The translations under genes and the position numbers were made by a program. Below the pieces are notes generated by a model. That model made no database searches. It saw only the letters and a program-made list of their open reading frames with translations, and was not told the DNA's origin. 64,000 bases of DNA from an uncultured Clostridia bacterium (GTDB lineage: Bacteria > Bacillota > Clostridia > Christensenellales > Aristaeellaceae): assembly GCA_947167215.1 (NCBI GenBank), contig CAMVHE010000002.1:1-64000 (forward strand), written 5' to 3'. Below are positions 50,932 to 58,852 of this stretch, piece after piece (within the stretch, counting starts at the first letter, position 1; every line of letters starts with the position of its first letter).

Positions 50932-52028
50932 GAATACTGCATATCTGCCGCAATCTGGCAGGGTCCACGGTTTTCCCGCAGATGTTTGATGCCGTTGCGG
51001 AACTGGGGATTCCGCAGCTGATCTTTGCTCCCGAGGACAAACCGCAGAACCTGGGCAGGAATATTCCGGAACACGTGGAGACCCATTATGCCCTGACGCT
51101 GCGGAAAACAGACCCCATCTTCTTCTTCCGCAAATGGCAGCGCTCCCTGCCGGAAGTCCGTAAACTGGACCTGTCGGGAGTCACCATGATTCACGGGCAT
51201 ACGCTTTTTACCGACGGATCCATTGCGATGCGGCTTGCCGGGGAACTGGGAGTTCCCTACATGGTCACTGTCCGCTATTCCGACCTGGCAGCAATATGGA
51301 AATATGAACCGCACCTGCGTCCGCTGGCCAGGCAGGTGCTTCGAGGCGCTTCCCGCGTGGTCTTTTTAAATGAAAAAGCCCGCCAGCAGGTGCTGAAAGG
51401 CTGGGTGAAAGGGGAGGAAGCTGCAAGAATTTCTCCCCGGACTGCCGTGATTCCCAACGGAATTTCCGATGTCTGGCTGGACGGACAGCCGCGCAGGAAC
51501 CCGGGGGAGAAGGTTGTGGTAGGCTTTGCCGGCCTGATGAATGCCAGAAAGCGCCCGCTTGACGCGCTTTCGGCCGTGCATGCGGCAGGAGAAAAGTATG
51601 CCATGCTGGCCTGCGGAACCGGTGCGCTTGCAGAGGAAATGCAGCGGCGCATGCGTCCGGGAGACCGGTATCTGGGACGGATCAGCGGAACGGAAGCCAT
51701 GAAGGAATTCTACCGAAGCTGTGACATACTGCTTGTGCCTTCCGTAGCCGAGACTTTCGGAATGGTGTACCTTGAAGCCATGAGCCAGGGCCTTCCGGTT
51801 CTGTATACAAGAGATCAGGGCTTTGACGGCCAGTTCCCGGAAGGGGAGGTCGGCTATTCGGTGGAAAGCGGAAATATCGAAGAGCAGGCGTCCATGATCC
51901 GGAGGATTGCCGAAGGAGATTATGCCCGCATGTCCCGGAACTGTGTGGAGCATGCTTCCTCTTTCCGCTGGGAGGTAATAGCGCAGCGGTGGCGGGAACT
52001 GTATCAGTCAGTGGAGGATGAAAAATGA
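50928..52028 (+). CDS. Family 4 glycosyltransferase
   Basis: 366 residues from a GTG. GT-B fold: N-terminal acceptor domain (ILHICRNLAGSTVFPQMFDA, VTMIHGHTLFTDGSIAMRL) and C-terminal donor domain with AVIPNGISDVWLDGQ, VVGFAGLMNARKRPLDAL and the ExxxxxE motif region SVAETFGMVYLEAMSQGLPV. Cytoplasmic or peripheral. Part of an unbroken run of overlapping polysaccharide genes. Confidence 0.9.
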   Translation: MRILHICRNLAGSTVFPQMFDAVAELGIPQLIFAPEDKPQNLGRNIPEHVETHYALTLRKTDPIFFFRKWQRSLPEVRKLDLSGVTMIHGHTLFTDGSIAMRLAGELGVPYMVTVRYSDLAAIWKYEPHLRPLARQVLRGASRVVFLNEKARQQVLKGWVKGEEAARISPRTAVIPNGISDVWLDGQPRRNPGEKVVVGFAGLMNARKRPLDALSAVHAAGEKYAMLACGTGALAEEMQRRMRPGDRYLGRISGTEAMKEFYRSCDILLVPSVAETFGMVYLEAMSQGLPVLYTRDQGFDGQFPEGEVGYSVESGNIEEQASMIRRIAEGDYARMSRNCVEHASSFRWEVIAQRWRELYQSVEDEK

Positions 52029-53239
52029 GTACATATCGCATACTCATGATGATCCATCGGCTGGATGATGCCTCTCCTTACTGTTTTTTTGTTCATGAAC
52101 AGGCGAAAGCTCTGCGGGAGATGGGACATGACGTAGTGGTGATTTCTCCCGTGTGCGAGATGCCTCTGGCGGGGCTTCTGGGAAGGCGTTCTCCGGTTTT
52201 TGAAAGGACGCCTGAAAAGGATGTGCTGGATGGCATTCCCATCTATTTCCCCCGCTGTCACACCTATGGAAACCGGGCGGAACGGATACTGGGCGGCAGC
52301 CTGATGGCCCGGGCGATTCTGCCGATTGCCAGAAGACTGCATGCAGAAAAGCCTTTTGACCTGATCCATGCACATATGCTGGACAGAGACGGGCATGCGG
52401 GGCTGCTGGTGGGAAAAAAGCTGCACCTGCCGGTTGCCCTGACCGTCCACGGGACGGATGTCCTTCACTATTTTGAACCGGGGAAAAAACCGCTTCCCCG
52501 CAATGCGGCAATTGCCGCGGAAGTAGATGCCCTGATGGCGGTTTCCTCCAGTCTGATGAAACGGGTGCAGCCCTACAGGGCCGCGGATGCGATCTCCGAA
52601 GTGGTGCCAAACGGTGTGGACCTTTCCCTGGTACCCGATAAAACGAAGAACCGTCCGGGGGCCATTGTTTCCATCGGAACGCTGAAAGAGCGCAAATGCA
52701 TGGACCGGACAATCGATGCATTTGCACACCTGGCGCCGGATTATCCCTCTGCAACGCTCAAGATTGTCGGCGTTGGGGAGCTGGACGGCGTCCTGCGGGA
52801 ACAGGTGGAAAGGCTGCACATGACGGACAGAATTACTTTTACCGGAGGCATTTCGCATCCGGCGGTGCTGTCGCTTCTGGCTGACAGTGACATGATGGTT
52901 CTTCCCAGCTGGGGAGAAGGATACGGCATCGTTTATATTGAGGCCATGGCTGCAGGATGCATTGCAGTGGGTGCACAGGGAGAAGGAATCGAGGACACCA
53001 TTACGGACGGTGTCAACGGTTTTCTGATTCCTGCCGGAGATACGGCAGCAACGGAAGCTGTGATGCGGAAGGTGCTCGACAGCCCTCAGAAATATGCTGC
53101 ATTGCGGGAACGCGGCAGGCAGGATGCAAGACACCTGACCTGGCGGCGCAATGCGCAGCAGGTAACGGAGATTTATCGCAGGATGCTTGCACACTCTGCG
53201 GTCAGGGAGGATGCATATGCAAAAGAAAAAAGGCATTGA
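52025..53239 (+). CDS. Family 4 glycosyltransferase
   Basis: 404 residues. N-terminal acceptor domain with ILMMIHRLDDASPYCFFVHE and LIHAHMLDRDGHAGLLVGKK; donor domain with EVVPNGVDLSLVPDKTK, VSIGTLKERKCMDRTIDAFA and PSWGEGYGIVYIEAMAAGCI. It adds a sugar during synthesis of the surface polymer made by this block. Overlaps the previous gene by four and the next by 23 bases. Confidence 0.92.
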   Translation: MSTYRILMMIHRLDDASPYCFFVHEQAKALREMGHDVVVISPVCEMPLAGLLGRRSPVFERTPEKDVLDGIPIYFPRCHTYGNRAERILGGSLMARAILPIARRLHAEKPFDLIHAHMLDRDGHAGLLVGKKLHLPVALTVHGTDVLHYFEPGKKPLPRNAAIAAEVDALMAVSSSLMKRVQPYRAADAISEVVPNGVDLSLVPDKTKNRPGAIVSIGTLKERKCMDRTIDAFAHLAPDYPSATLKIVGVGELDGVLREQVERLHMTDRITFTGGISHPAVLSLLADSDMMVLPSWGEGYGIVYIEAMAAGCIAVGAQGEGIEDTITDGVNGFLIPAGDTAATEAVMRKVLDSPQKYAALRERGRQDARHLTWRRNAQQVTEIYRRMLAHSAVREDAYAKEKRH

Positions 53240-54533
53240 TGGTACGCGGCTGCGGGATACTTATGACCGCGTCACGGGGATATTCAATGAAATTTTTGAT
53301 GTCCGGCTGCTGACGGTGGCACTGTTTGCCCTGATCGGGTACTGTGCGCTGTTTACGCAGCGGAAGTTCCCGCTGCGGTGGATGATCTTTATCCTGTTCG
53401 GCATGATTCTGCAGGTCTTTGTGACGCTGACGGCCAGAACCGGAGACCGGCGTCCCGTGCATTTTCATAAGGGAATGGTGTTCCTGTGGTTTGCACTCCA
53501 CATCATGATGGTGATTTCGGGACTGTTCTATCAGGACTGGCTGCCGGAGAGCGTGCCGCTCCTGCTCTGTTATCCCGTGATTTTCTCCGTGTTTGCTTCC
53601 CGGGATGATACGGAGACATTCCGCGCCATCCTGCGGGGGGCATTCTTCGCGGTGCTTCCTTTTGTCGTCATCAGCTACATCCGGGTGCCGGTGAACATCG
53701 GGTATCCGGGCTATCGTGGCATCTTCTATGATGCCAATCCTTTCGCCATGTGCTGCATCGTTATGGCCACCAGCGGCTTCCTGCTTGCGTATGCCTTCTT
53801 TAAGGAGCAGCGGAAGAAATCCTGTATTTTCTACCTGGCCGGCGGCCTGCTGGCTTCCGTGACGCTGGTGCTGACGCTTTCCCGCTCCGGCCTGCTGGCT
53901 TTTGCCGGTGTATGCGTTATCCTGACCGGTGCAATTGTGGCAGGCACGGCAAAGAAGCCGGGAAGGTGGATTGCCCTGCTGTGCATACTGCTGGCGCTGG
54001 CCGTCGCCGGGGGCGGTTTCATGACGATGCACAAAATCCGGGAAGCCTATGAAGAGGATTACGCACTGGCGGTTTACAACCATGAAACCTATGGCAATCC
54101 TATCCTGGTGCCGAAGCCGGAAGAGCGCAGCCTGTCCATGGATGACCTGACCTCAGACCGCTGGGGCATCTGGACAACGATCCTGGAGAATCTTACCTGG
54201 AACGGGCATGAAACCTCCGTGGTGCAGGAATGGGTGGCCAAGGACGGGGCGGGGGACCGTCTGTTCAATGCGCATAATGCTTTCCTTGGCGTCACCTACA
54301 ACAACGGCGTCATTGCCGGAGTACTGCTGGTGGCGTATACGCTCATGGCCTTTATCCGGGCCTTGGGGTATTACTGGAGGAACCGGACAGAGAGCGCGTT
54401 TGCGGCAACCCCGCTGGCCTTCTGCACGGTGTTTATCCTGGTCGGCCTCTTTGAATCGGTTTACGCTCCGTTTTCCATTATCGGATGCACATATCTTCTG
54501 GTTCAGGCTCCGCTGTGGCGCATCCGTGAATAA
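53217..54533 (+). CDS. O-antigen ligase/polymerase-like (Wzy-type) membrane protein
   Basis: 438 residues, about 10-12 helices from LLTVALFALIGYCALFTQRK on. The O-antigen ligase pattern is visible in DANPFAMCCIVMATSGFLLA and LVLTLSRSGLLAFAGVCVIL (the R of LSRSG is a hallmark), followed by a large outer loop near 270-340 containing HNAFLGVTYNNGVIAG with its conserved His. It would join polymer units outside the membrane. ATG 53217 is chosen because AGGGAGG stands seven bases before it; ATG 53211 touches it. Confidence 0.85.
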   Translation: MQKKKGIDGTRLRDTYDRVTGIFNEIFDVRLLTVALFALIGYCALFTQRKFPLRWMIFILFGMILQVFVTLTARTGDRRPVHFHKGMVFLWFALHIMMVISGLFYQDWLPESVPLLLCYPVIFSVFASRDDTETFRAILRGAFFAVLPFVVISYIRVPVNIGYPGYRGIFYDANPFAMCCIVMATSGFLLAYAFFKEQRKKSCIFYLAGGLLASVTLVLTLSRSGLLAFAGVCVILTGAIVAGTAKKPGRWIALLCILLALAVAGGGFMTMHKIREAYEEDYALAVYNHETYGNPILVPKPEERSLSMDDLTSDRWGIWTTILENLTWNGHETSVVQEWVAKDGAGDRLFNAHNAFLGVTYNNGVIAGVLLVAYTLMAFIRALGYYWRNRTESAFAATPLAFCTVFILVGLFESVYAPFSIIGCTYLLVQAPLWRIRE

Positions 54534-54545
54534 GAGGAAGAGCAT

Positions 54546-55574
54546 ATGGAAAAACCATTGGTTTCCATCATAATACCGGTTTATCATTCCCGCCCCTATC
54601 TGGAGGAATGCCTGTCTTCGCTCCGTTCGCAGACGCTTCGGGATATCGAGATGATCTTTGTGGACGATGCCGGCGGGGACGGATCCCTGGAATACCTGGA
54701 GGAGGCTTCCCGGGAAGATTTCCGGATCCGGGTTATTTCCTTTCCGGAAAACCGGGGGGTTTCTGTAGCCCGCAATGCTGGTATTGAAGCGGCGGCGGGA
54801 GCATATATCGGTTTCTGTGATGCAGACGACTGGGTGGAGCCGCAGATGTTCGAGAAGCTTCTGTCTGCGTGTCTGGAGAAGGATGCTGATATTTCCTTCT
54901 GCCGGGTATTCAAGGACCGGGGAGAACGATCGGAAAATGTGCCGCTGGGCTTTGACAATGGTACGGTTTTCGAAAGGGATGCCATCCGGGAAACGCTGAT
55001 TCCGGCGATGCTTGCACTCCCCAGGGACGGAAATGAGATTCCGCTGTCCGGCTATACTCCGAGAAACCTTTTCAGGCGCGAGGTCCTGGGGGAGGAGCGC
55101 TTCCGCCCGGACATCCGGTACGCCGAGGATCTGCTGTTCATTGTTTCCTGTCTTCTGCAGGCAGGGAAGGCCGTGGCGGTGGATGAGGCATATTACCATT
55201 ACAGATTTCATGCGGGCTCAGTCACCAAGCGCTACAGTCCGTATGTACCGGAATCCTTTGACCGGTCCAATGAGGCGCTGGCCGGACTGCTGTCCTCCTA
55301 TCCGGAATGCATGCGGCGCATGAATATCCGGCGCAGAAAAATGGCGGTGGACGCGGTGCGCAACTACTGCATGCAGGGCAGTCCGTACGGCCCGCTGAAA
55401 CGTCTTCATGTGGTCCGGGAATATATGAAAAGAGCAGATGTGAGGGATGCATTCAAAGGACTTGAACTCCGTAGCCTTTCCCTTCGCGCAGGGATTCGTC
55501 TTGGGCTGGTGAAGTACCGCCTTGCCATCCTGTCCTGTCTTCTTTTCTCAACAATTTTTCAAAGCCGAATGTGA
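54546..55574 (+). CDS. Family 2 glycosyltransferase
   Basis: 342 residues. Classical GT2 start: SIIIPVYHSRPYLEECLSSL, DIEMIFVDDAGGDGSLEYL, ENRGVSVARNAGIEAAAG and the metal-binding YIGFCDADDWVEPQMF with DxD. The C-terminal part has PDIRYAEDLLFIVSCLLQAG, where ED is the usual catalytic region. No membrane helix is obvious except a weak hydrophobic end. AAGAGG stands before the ATG. Confidence 0.92.
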   Translation: MEKPLVSIIIPVYHSRPYLEECLSSLRSQTLRDIEMIFVDDAGGDGSLEYLEEASREDFRIRVISFPENRGVSVARNAGIEAAAGAYIGFCDADDWVEPQMFEKLLSACLEKDADISFCRVFKDRGERSENVPLGFDNGTVFERDAIRETLIPAMLALPRDGNEIPLSGYTPRNLFRREVLGEERFRPDIRYAEDLLFIVSCLLQAGKAVAVDEAYYHYRFHAGSVTKRYSPYVPESFDRSNEALAGLLSSYPECMRRMNIRRRKMAVDAVRNYCMQGSPYGPLKRLHVVREYMKRADVRDAFKGLELRSLSLRAGIRLGLVKYRLAILSCLLFSTIFQSRM

Positions 55575-55582
55575 GGAATAGC

Positions 55583-56338
55583 ATGAAAAAGACTCTGTTT
55601 TGCCTTCTGGCGGCGATGCTGGTTTTTCTGTCAGTATCCGCTCTGGGAGATACGGCACCGGTCAGCATGACGGAGGGCCCCAGTCAGGGATTTACCCAGG
55701 AAGAAGGGGAACTGGAAACATATGATCTGACTTTTCCGGAGGAGATGCCCCTGGTCAACCGGAACTTTGTGCTGCTGGCGAGGGCTCAGTTTGAGGCCCA
55801 TCCTTTCGAGCGCCTGCCCAAAGCCAATGATTATACCAAGTGGTATTATCATGATAAACGGGAAATCGGCTGGTGCTCCGTTTTCCAGATCTGGTGCGCA
55901 TATCACAGCGGACTCCCGCTTATCCGGCTCAAGCAGGATATCGATGTTTCCCAGGAACCATTTTCTGTGATGGAAGGGCGGGTCGGCAATGTCTATCTGG
56001 GATTTGAAGCACAGGGGAGATGGCTGAGCGGCACGGAAGGCGCAGTTCCCAAACCGGGCTATCTGGTCATCTACGGGGTGCGCGGTTCTACTCCGTACAC
56101 GCATGTAGCCATTGTGGAAAGCGTAACCCCGCGGGGAGATGACCGCTATGAACTGACGACCATCGAGGGAAATCTGGGCTCCACCATCAAACGCATAAAC
56201 TACCTTTATGATGCCAACCCCAAAAAGAAATATGTCAACATGTTCACCATCCCGGAAAACGAAATAACACGTCAGAACTGCCAGTATACTCTGCAGAAGG
56301 ACAACTGGTATATTACGGGCTTTGGTGCGACCTGGTAA
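55583..56338 (+). CDS. Secreted CHAP domain amidase/peptidase
   Basis: 251 residues with signal peptide MKKTLFCLLAAMLVFLSVSA. The CHAP fold has its nucleophile in EIGWCSVFQIWCAYHSG, the catalytic His in TPYTHVAIVESVTPRGDD and a later EGNLGSTIKR. CHAP enzymes cut peptidoglycan cross-links or peptide stems. The open frame reaches back to a GTG at 55571, but the signal peptide starts at 55583, with TGAGGAA upstream. It lies at the end of the polysaccharide block and may be a cell-wall remodelling enzyme for polymer export. Confidence 0.88.
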   Translation: MKKTLFCLLAAMLVFLSVSALGDTAPVSMTEGPSQGFTQEEGELETYDLTFPEEMPLVNRNFVLLARAQFEAHPFERLPKANDYTKWYYHDKREIGWCSVFQIWCAYHSGLPLIRLKQDIDVSQEPFSVMEGRVGNVYLGFEAQGRWLSGTEGAVPKPGYLVIYGVRGSTPYTHVAIVESVTPRGDDRYELTTIEGNLGSTIKRINYLYDANPKKKYVNMFTIPENEITRQNCQYTLQKDNWYITGFGATW

Positions 56339-56381
56339 AACAGCGGCATGGAAGGATGCTGCTTTCAGGACACATGCAGAA

Positions 56382-56408
56382 GCGCCCCTTCTTTGAAGAG
56401 GCGCATTT
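56382..56408 (+). terminator. Terminator after the CHAP gene
   Basis: GCGCCCCTTC pairs with GAAGAGGCGC (one mismatch), followed by ATTTTA. It lies between convergent genes. Confidence 0.75.
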
Positions 56409-56414
56409 TACATG

Positions 56415-56741
56415 TCAGGAAAGGCTTCGGACCATATGGCAGACCTGCGGATTTCCGGAGGGGGTTTCCTGAAAGCCCAGGGAGTGATGCAGAGCGAGGG
56501 AAGCAGCATTATCGGGAAGGATGTCTACCTGAACCTGCCGGTAGCCGCGCTCCCGGAGCAGAGGAAAAAGAAGAGTCAGGGCAGCGGCGGCAATTCCGCG
56601 GCGCCGCATTGCAGGAGCAATGGCAATGCCATAGGAGACTGCATCGCCGCAGGCGGAATGCAGGGTAATGCCGCCGGCATGCCGGCCGTCTGCACGGATG
56701 AAAAAACGGTCCGAATCAATGGGGATGAGTTTGACGTTCAT
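56415..56741 (-). CDS. GNAT family N-acetyltransferase
   Basis: 108 residues, a short but complete GNAT core. The acetyl-CoA loop AIAPAMRRRGIAAAALTLLF (R/QxxGxG/A type) and the closing NAASLALHHSLGFQETPSG are clear. Minus strand, single gene between plus-strand neighbours; AAAGGGA lies six bases before the ATG. The acceptor is unknown. Confidence 0.85.
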   Translation of the reverse strand: MNVKLIPIDSDRFFIRADGRHAGGITLHSACGDAVSYGIAIAPAMRRRGIAAAALTLLFPLLRERGYRQVQVDILPDNAASLALHHSLGFQETPSGNPQVCHMVRSLS

Positions 56742-56765
56742 AATTGTCCCTTTCCTGGTCGCGGA

Positions 56766-56794
56766 TTGACCCGACTATTTGGCAATGATATAAT
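56766..56794 (+). promoter_or_regulatory. Promoter of gtrA and the LCP-like gene
   Basis: TTGACC (56766-56771), 17-base spacer, TATAAT (56789-56794). Confidence 0.8.
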
Positions 56795-56833
56795 ACGCAA
56801 GGCCTCATGGGCTTATAACAAAGGAGAAATAAC

Positions 56834-57334
56834 ATGGAAAAAATAGGAAAAACCCTATGGCACGGGATAGATGTGCTGGCCAGGGCAGTCATCGGCCTGA
56901 TTTCGAAGATTGCCCCCGGCGTTGGGAAAAAGTGTCTGGAACTCTGGGAAAATGAGGAACTGGTAAGCTATCTTTTCGTTGGAGTGGCCACCACCGTGGT
57001 CAATTACGTGGTCTATGTTCTGGTGACCCGCCTGGGGCATATGACATACATGGCGGGAACATGGGTGGCATGGGTCTGCGCGGTGGCCTTCGGATACTGG
57101 GCCAACAAGACTTTCGTATTCAAGACCCACTGCGACAGCGTTCCTGCACTGGTTAAGGAATGCGCCAGCTTCTTTGCTATGCGGCTGGTGTCGCTGGGCA
57201 TGGAAACTTTCCTGATGTGGCTCACGGTGGGCGTGCTCCACTGGCCGGATCTGGTCATGAAGATTGTCATCAACTTTGTGGTGATTGTATTGAATTATCT
57301 GTTTTCCAAGCTGTTTATTTTCCGAAAGAAATAA
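56834..57334 (+). CDS. GtrA family membrane protein
   Basis: 166 residues, four helices of the GtrA family, which flip or handle undecaprenyl-phosphate-glucose and related lipid-linked sugars. The start YLFVGVATTVVNYVVYVLVT, the segment AFGYWANKTFVFKT and the C-terminal FVVIVLNYLFSKLFIFRKK are the family signatures. AAAGGAG precedes the ATG. It could supply the lipid donors used by the GT-C proteins at 24223 and 45949 (inference). Confidence 0.9.
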   Translation: MEKIGKTLWHGIDVLARAVIGLISKIAPGVGKKCLELWENEELVSYLFVGVATTVVNYVVYVLVTRLGHMTYMAGTWVAWVCAVAFGYWANKTFVFKTHCDSVPALVKECASFFAMRLVSLGMETFLMWLTVGVLHWPDLVMKIVINFVVIVLNYLFSKLFIFRKK

Positions 57335-57344
57335 GGAGGCAAAA

Positions 57345-58125
57345 ATGAAAAAACGCATGCTGGCCGTTCTGCTCGTTCTTCTGGTCTGCACGGTAAGTGC
57401 TTTTGCAGACGGCATCCGTGTGAATCCACGGGAAACCATTGCCAACCGGAACCTGTCCGGAGATGTTACCAACATTCTGATTCTGCTCCAGGATGGAGAT
57501 GCAACCAACCTCTGCGCGATCGCCTCCATTAACGGAAAGAGCGGCAAGGGAGTCATAACACAGCTGGACCCGGACCTCATGGTTAATGTGCCGGAAGCGG
57601 GGGATGTGCGCCTAGGTGATGTATACAGCCTGGGAGATGCGAAGAGCCGGGGATTCCTGACAGTTCGGACGGTCAACCAGCTTCTGGATCTCAACATTGC
57701 TACCTATGTAGCCCTTGATATGACCCAGATCCCTGCCCTGGTGGATGCTCTGGAAGGATTTATCTTTACCCCCAGCAAGGAAGAAGATGCTGCCCTGGGC
57801 TTTGATGAGGATACGTGGGCACTCGATGGCGAGCAGACCCTTGCTTATATGCGCCTGAAGCTTGACAGCGAATACCAGGGTTGCGATGGTTCGTCAGGCG
57901 ATGTACGGGGATGTCCTCGGACTGATGGGAGTGGGTTCGGGACTGCTCAAGTCCATGGATACCAACCTGAATGCGATGAGTGCTATTGGCTTTGCCACCT
58001 CGATCCGGGGTGGAAGCGAACACATTGAAATGTCTCTGCCCCGGCCGGAAGATGTGACAGGAACCGATCCGCTGACTGCAGACACGGAGTCCATGCGCGC
58101 CTTCTTTGCGGGTGTCGTATACTGA
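57345..58125 (+). pseudogene. LCP (LytR-CpsA-Psr) family-like protein with frameshift
   Basis: Secreted protein with signal peptide MKKRMLAVLLVLLVCTVSAF. It follows the LCP layout: NILILLQDGDATNLCAIAS, then TQLDPDLMVNVPEAGDVRLG where normal members have the SIPRDT motif, then TVRTVNQLLDLNIATYVALD and LDGEQTLAYMRLKLDSE. The catalytic Arg and Asp of the RDT motif are missing, so it may not transfer glycopolymers. Near 57880 the frame shifts by one base: frame 1 ends at 58028, while the continuation TRVAMVRQAMYGDVLGLM to FFAGVVY runs to 58125 in the next frame. Removing one base around 57878-57888 would restore about 259 residues. Sequencing error is possible. Confidence 0.7.
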
Positions 58126-58138
58126 GGGAGGAAGAGAA

Positions 58139-58369
58139 ATGCGTTGCGGATGCCCGGAATGCGGCACTTACATGATACAGTCCGAAGGGGATGGCTTTGG
58201 CTGCGTCTGCCCGGATTGCCTGTACCGTTGCCGTGCATGTATGGGGACCAATACGGTGGTCAGCCGGGAGAATCTCCGTTTTTTACAGTTTACTGACAGA
58301 ACCGTGGCAGAGGAGGAACCGGCGGATGAGCCGGAGGGTCCTGTCCGCCCGGAGGACTATATTGACTAG
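58139..58369 (+). CDS. Small zinc-ribbon protein
   Basis: 76 residues. Eight or nine cysteines in CGCPECG and CVCPDCLYRCRACMG can bind one or two zinc ions, followed by an acidic tail ending in PEDYID. No family recognised. GGGAGG before the ATG is strong; twelve bases separate it from rpiB, so it belongs to that operon. Confidence 0.75.
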   Translation: MRCGCPECGTYMIQSEGDGFGCVCPDCLYRCRACMGTNTVVSRENLRFLQFTDRTVAEEEPADEPEGPVRPEDYID

Positions 58370-58381
58370 GAGGAAACAGAA

Positions 58382-58831
58382 ATGCTGGCTTTGGGAAGCG
58401 ATCATGCGGGTTTGCCGCTCAAGCGGGAGATTATGGGCTTTCTGGATGAAAATGGCATAGAATACAAGGATTTCGGCACATATACGGAAGACAGCTGCGA
58501 TTATGCGGTGTTTGCAGAACGGGTCTGCCTGGCGATTCAGTCGGGCGAGTGTGAGCAGGGCGTGCTCTGCTGCGGCACCGGTGTGGGCATCAGCATGGCT
58601 GCCAATAAGATGCGCGGCATCCGCTGCGTTGTCTGTACGGACTGCTATTCGGCAAAAATGTCCAGAGAACATAACAACGCCAATGTGCTTGCCATGGGTT
58701 CCCGGGTCGTCGGAGCGGAACTTGCCAAGATGATCGTCGACACCTTCCTGAAAACCGGTTTCCTGGGAGGAAGGCATGAAAGACGGGTTCAGCAGATCAT
58801 GGCGCTCGAGCGTGGAGAGACGCTCCAGTAA
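58382..58831 (+). CDS. rpiB: Ribose 5-phosphate isomerase B
   Basis: 149 residues of the RpiB/LacAB family, which interconverts ribose 5-phosphate and ribulose 5-phosphate. The opening LALGSDHAGLPLKREI, the catalytic Cys in CCGTGVGISMAANK (Cys-Gly-Thr-Gly) and HNNANVLAMGSRVVG are diagnostic; LacA/LacB-type galactose 6-phosphate isomerases would come as pairs. GGAGG precedes the ATG. Confidence 0.93.
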   Translation: MLALGSDHAGLPLKREIMGFLDENGIEYKDFGTYTEDSCDYAVFAERVCLAIQSGECEQGVLCCGTGVGISMAANKMRGIRCVVCTDCYSAKMSREHNNANVLAMGSRVVGAELAKMIVDTFLKTGFLGGRHERRVQQIMALERGETLQ

Positions 58832-58852
58832 CGGAAATAGAGAGAGGTATAC

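Noticed and set aside
56412-56846. 144-codon plus-strand frame
   Set aside because: Overlaps the GNAT gene on the other strand, which has a good ribosome binding site and clear motifs, and runs into the gtrA promoter and start.
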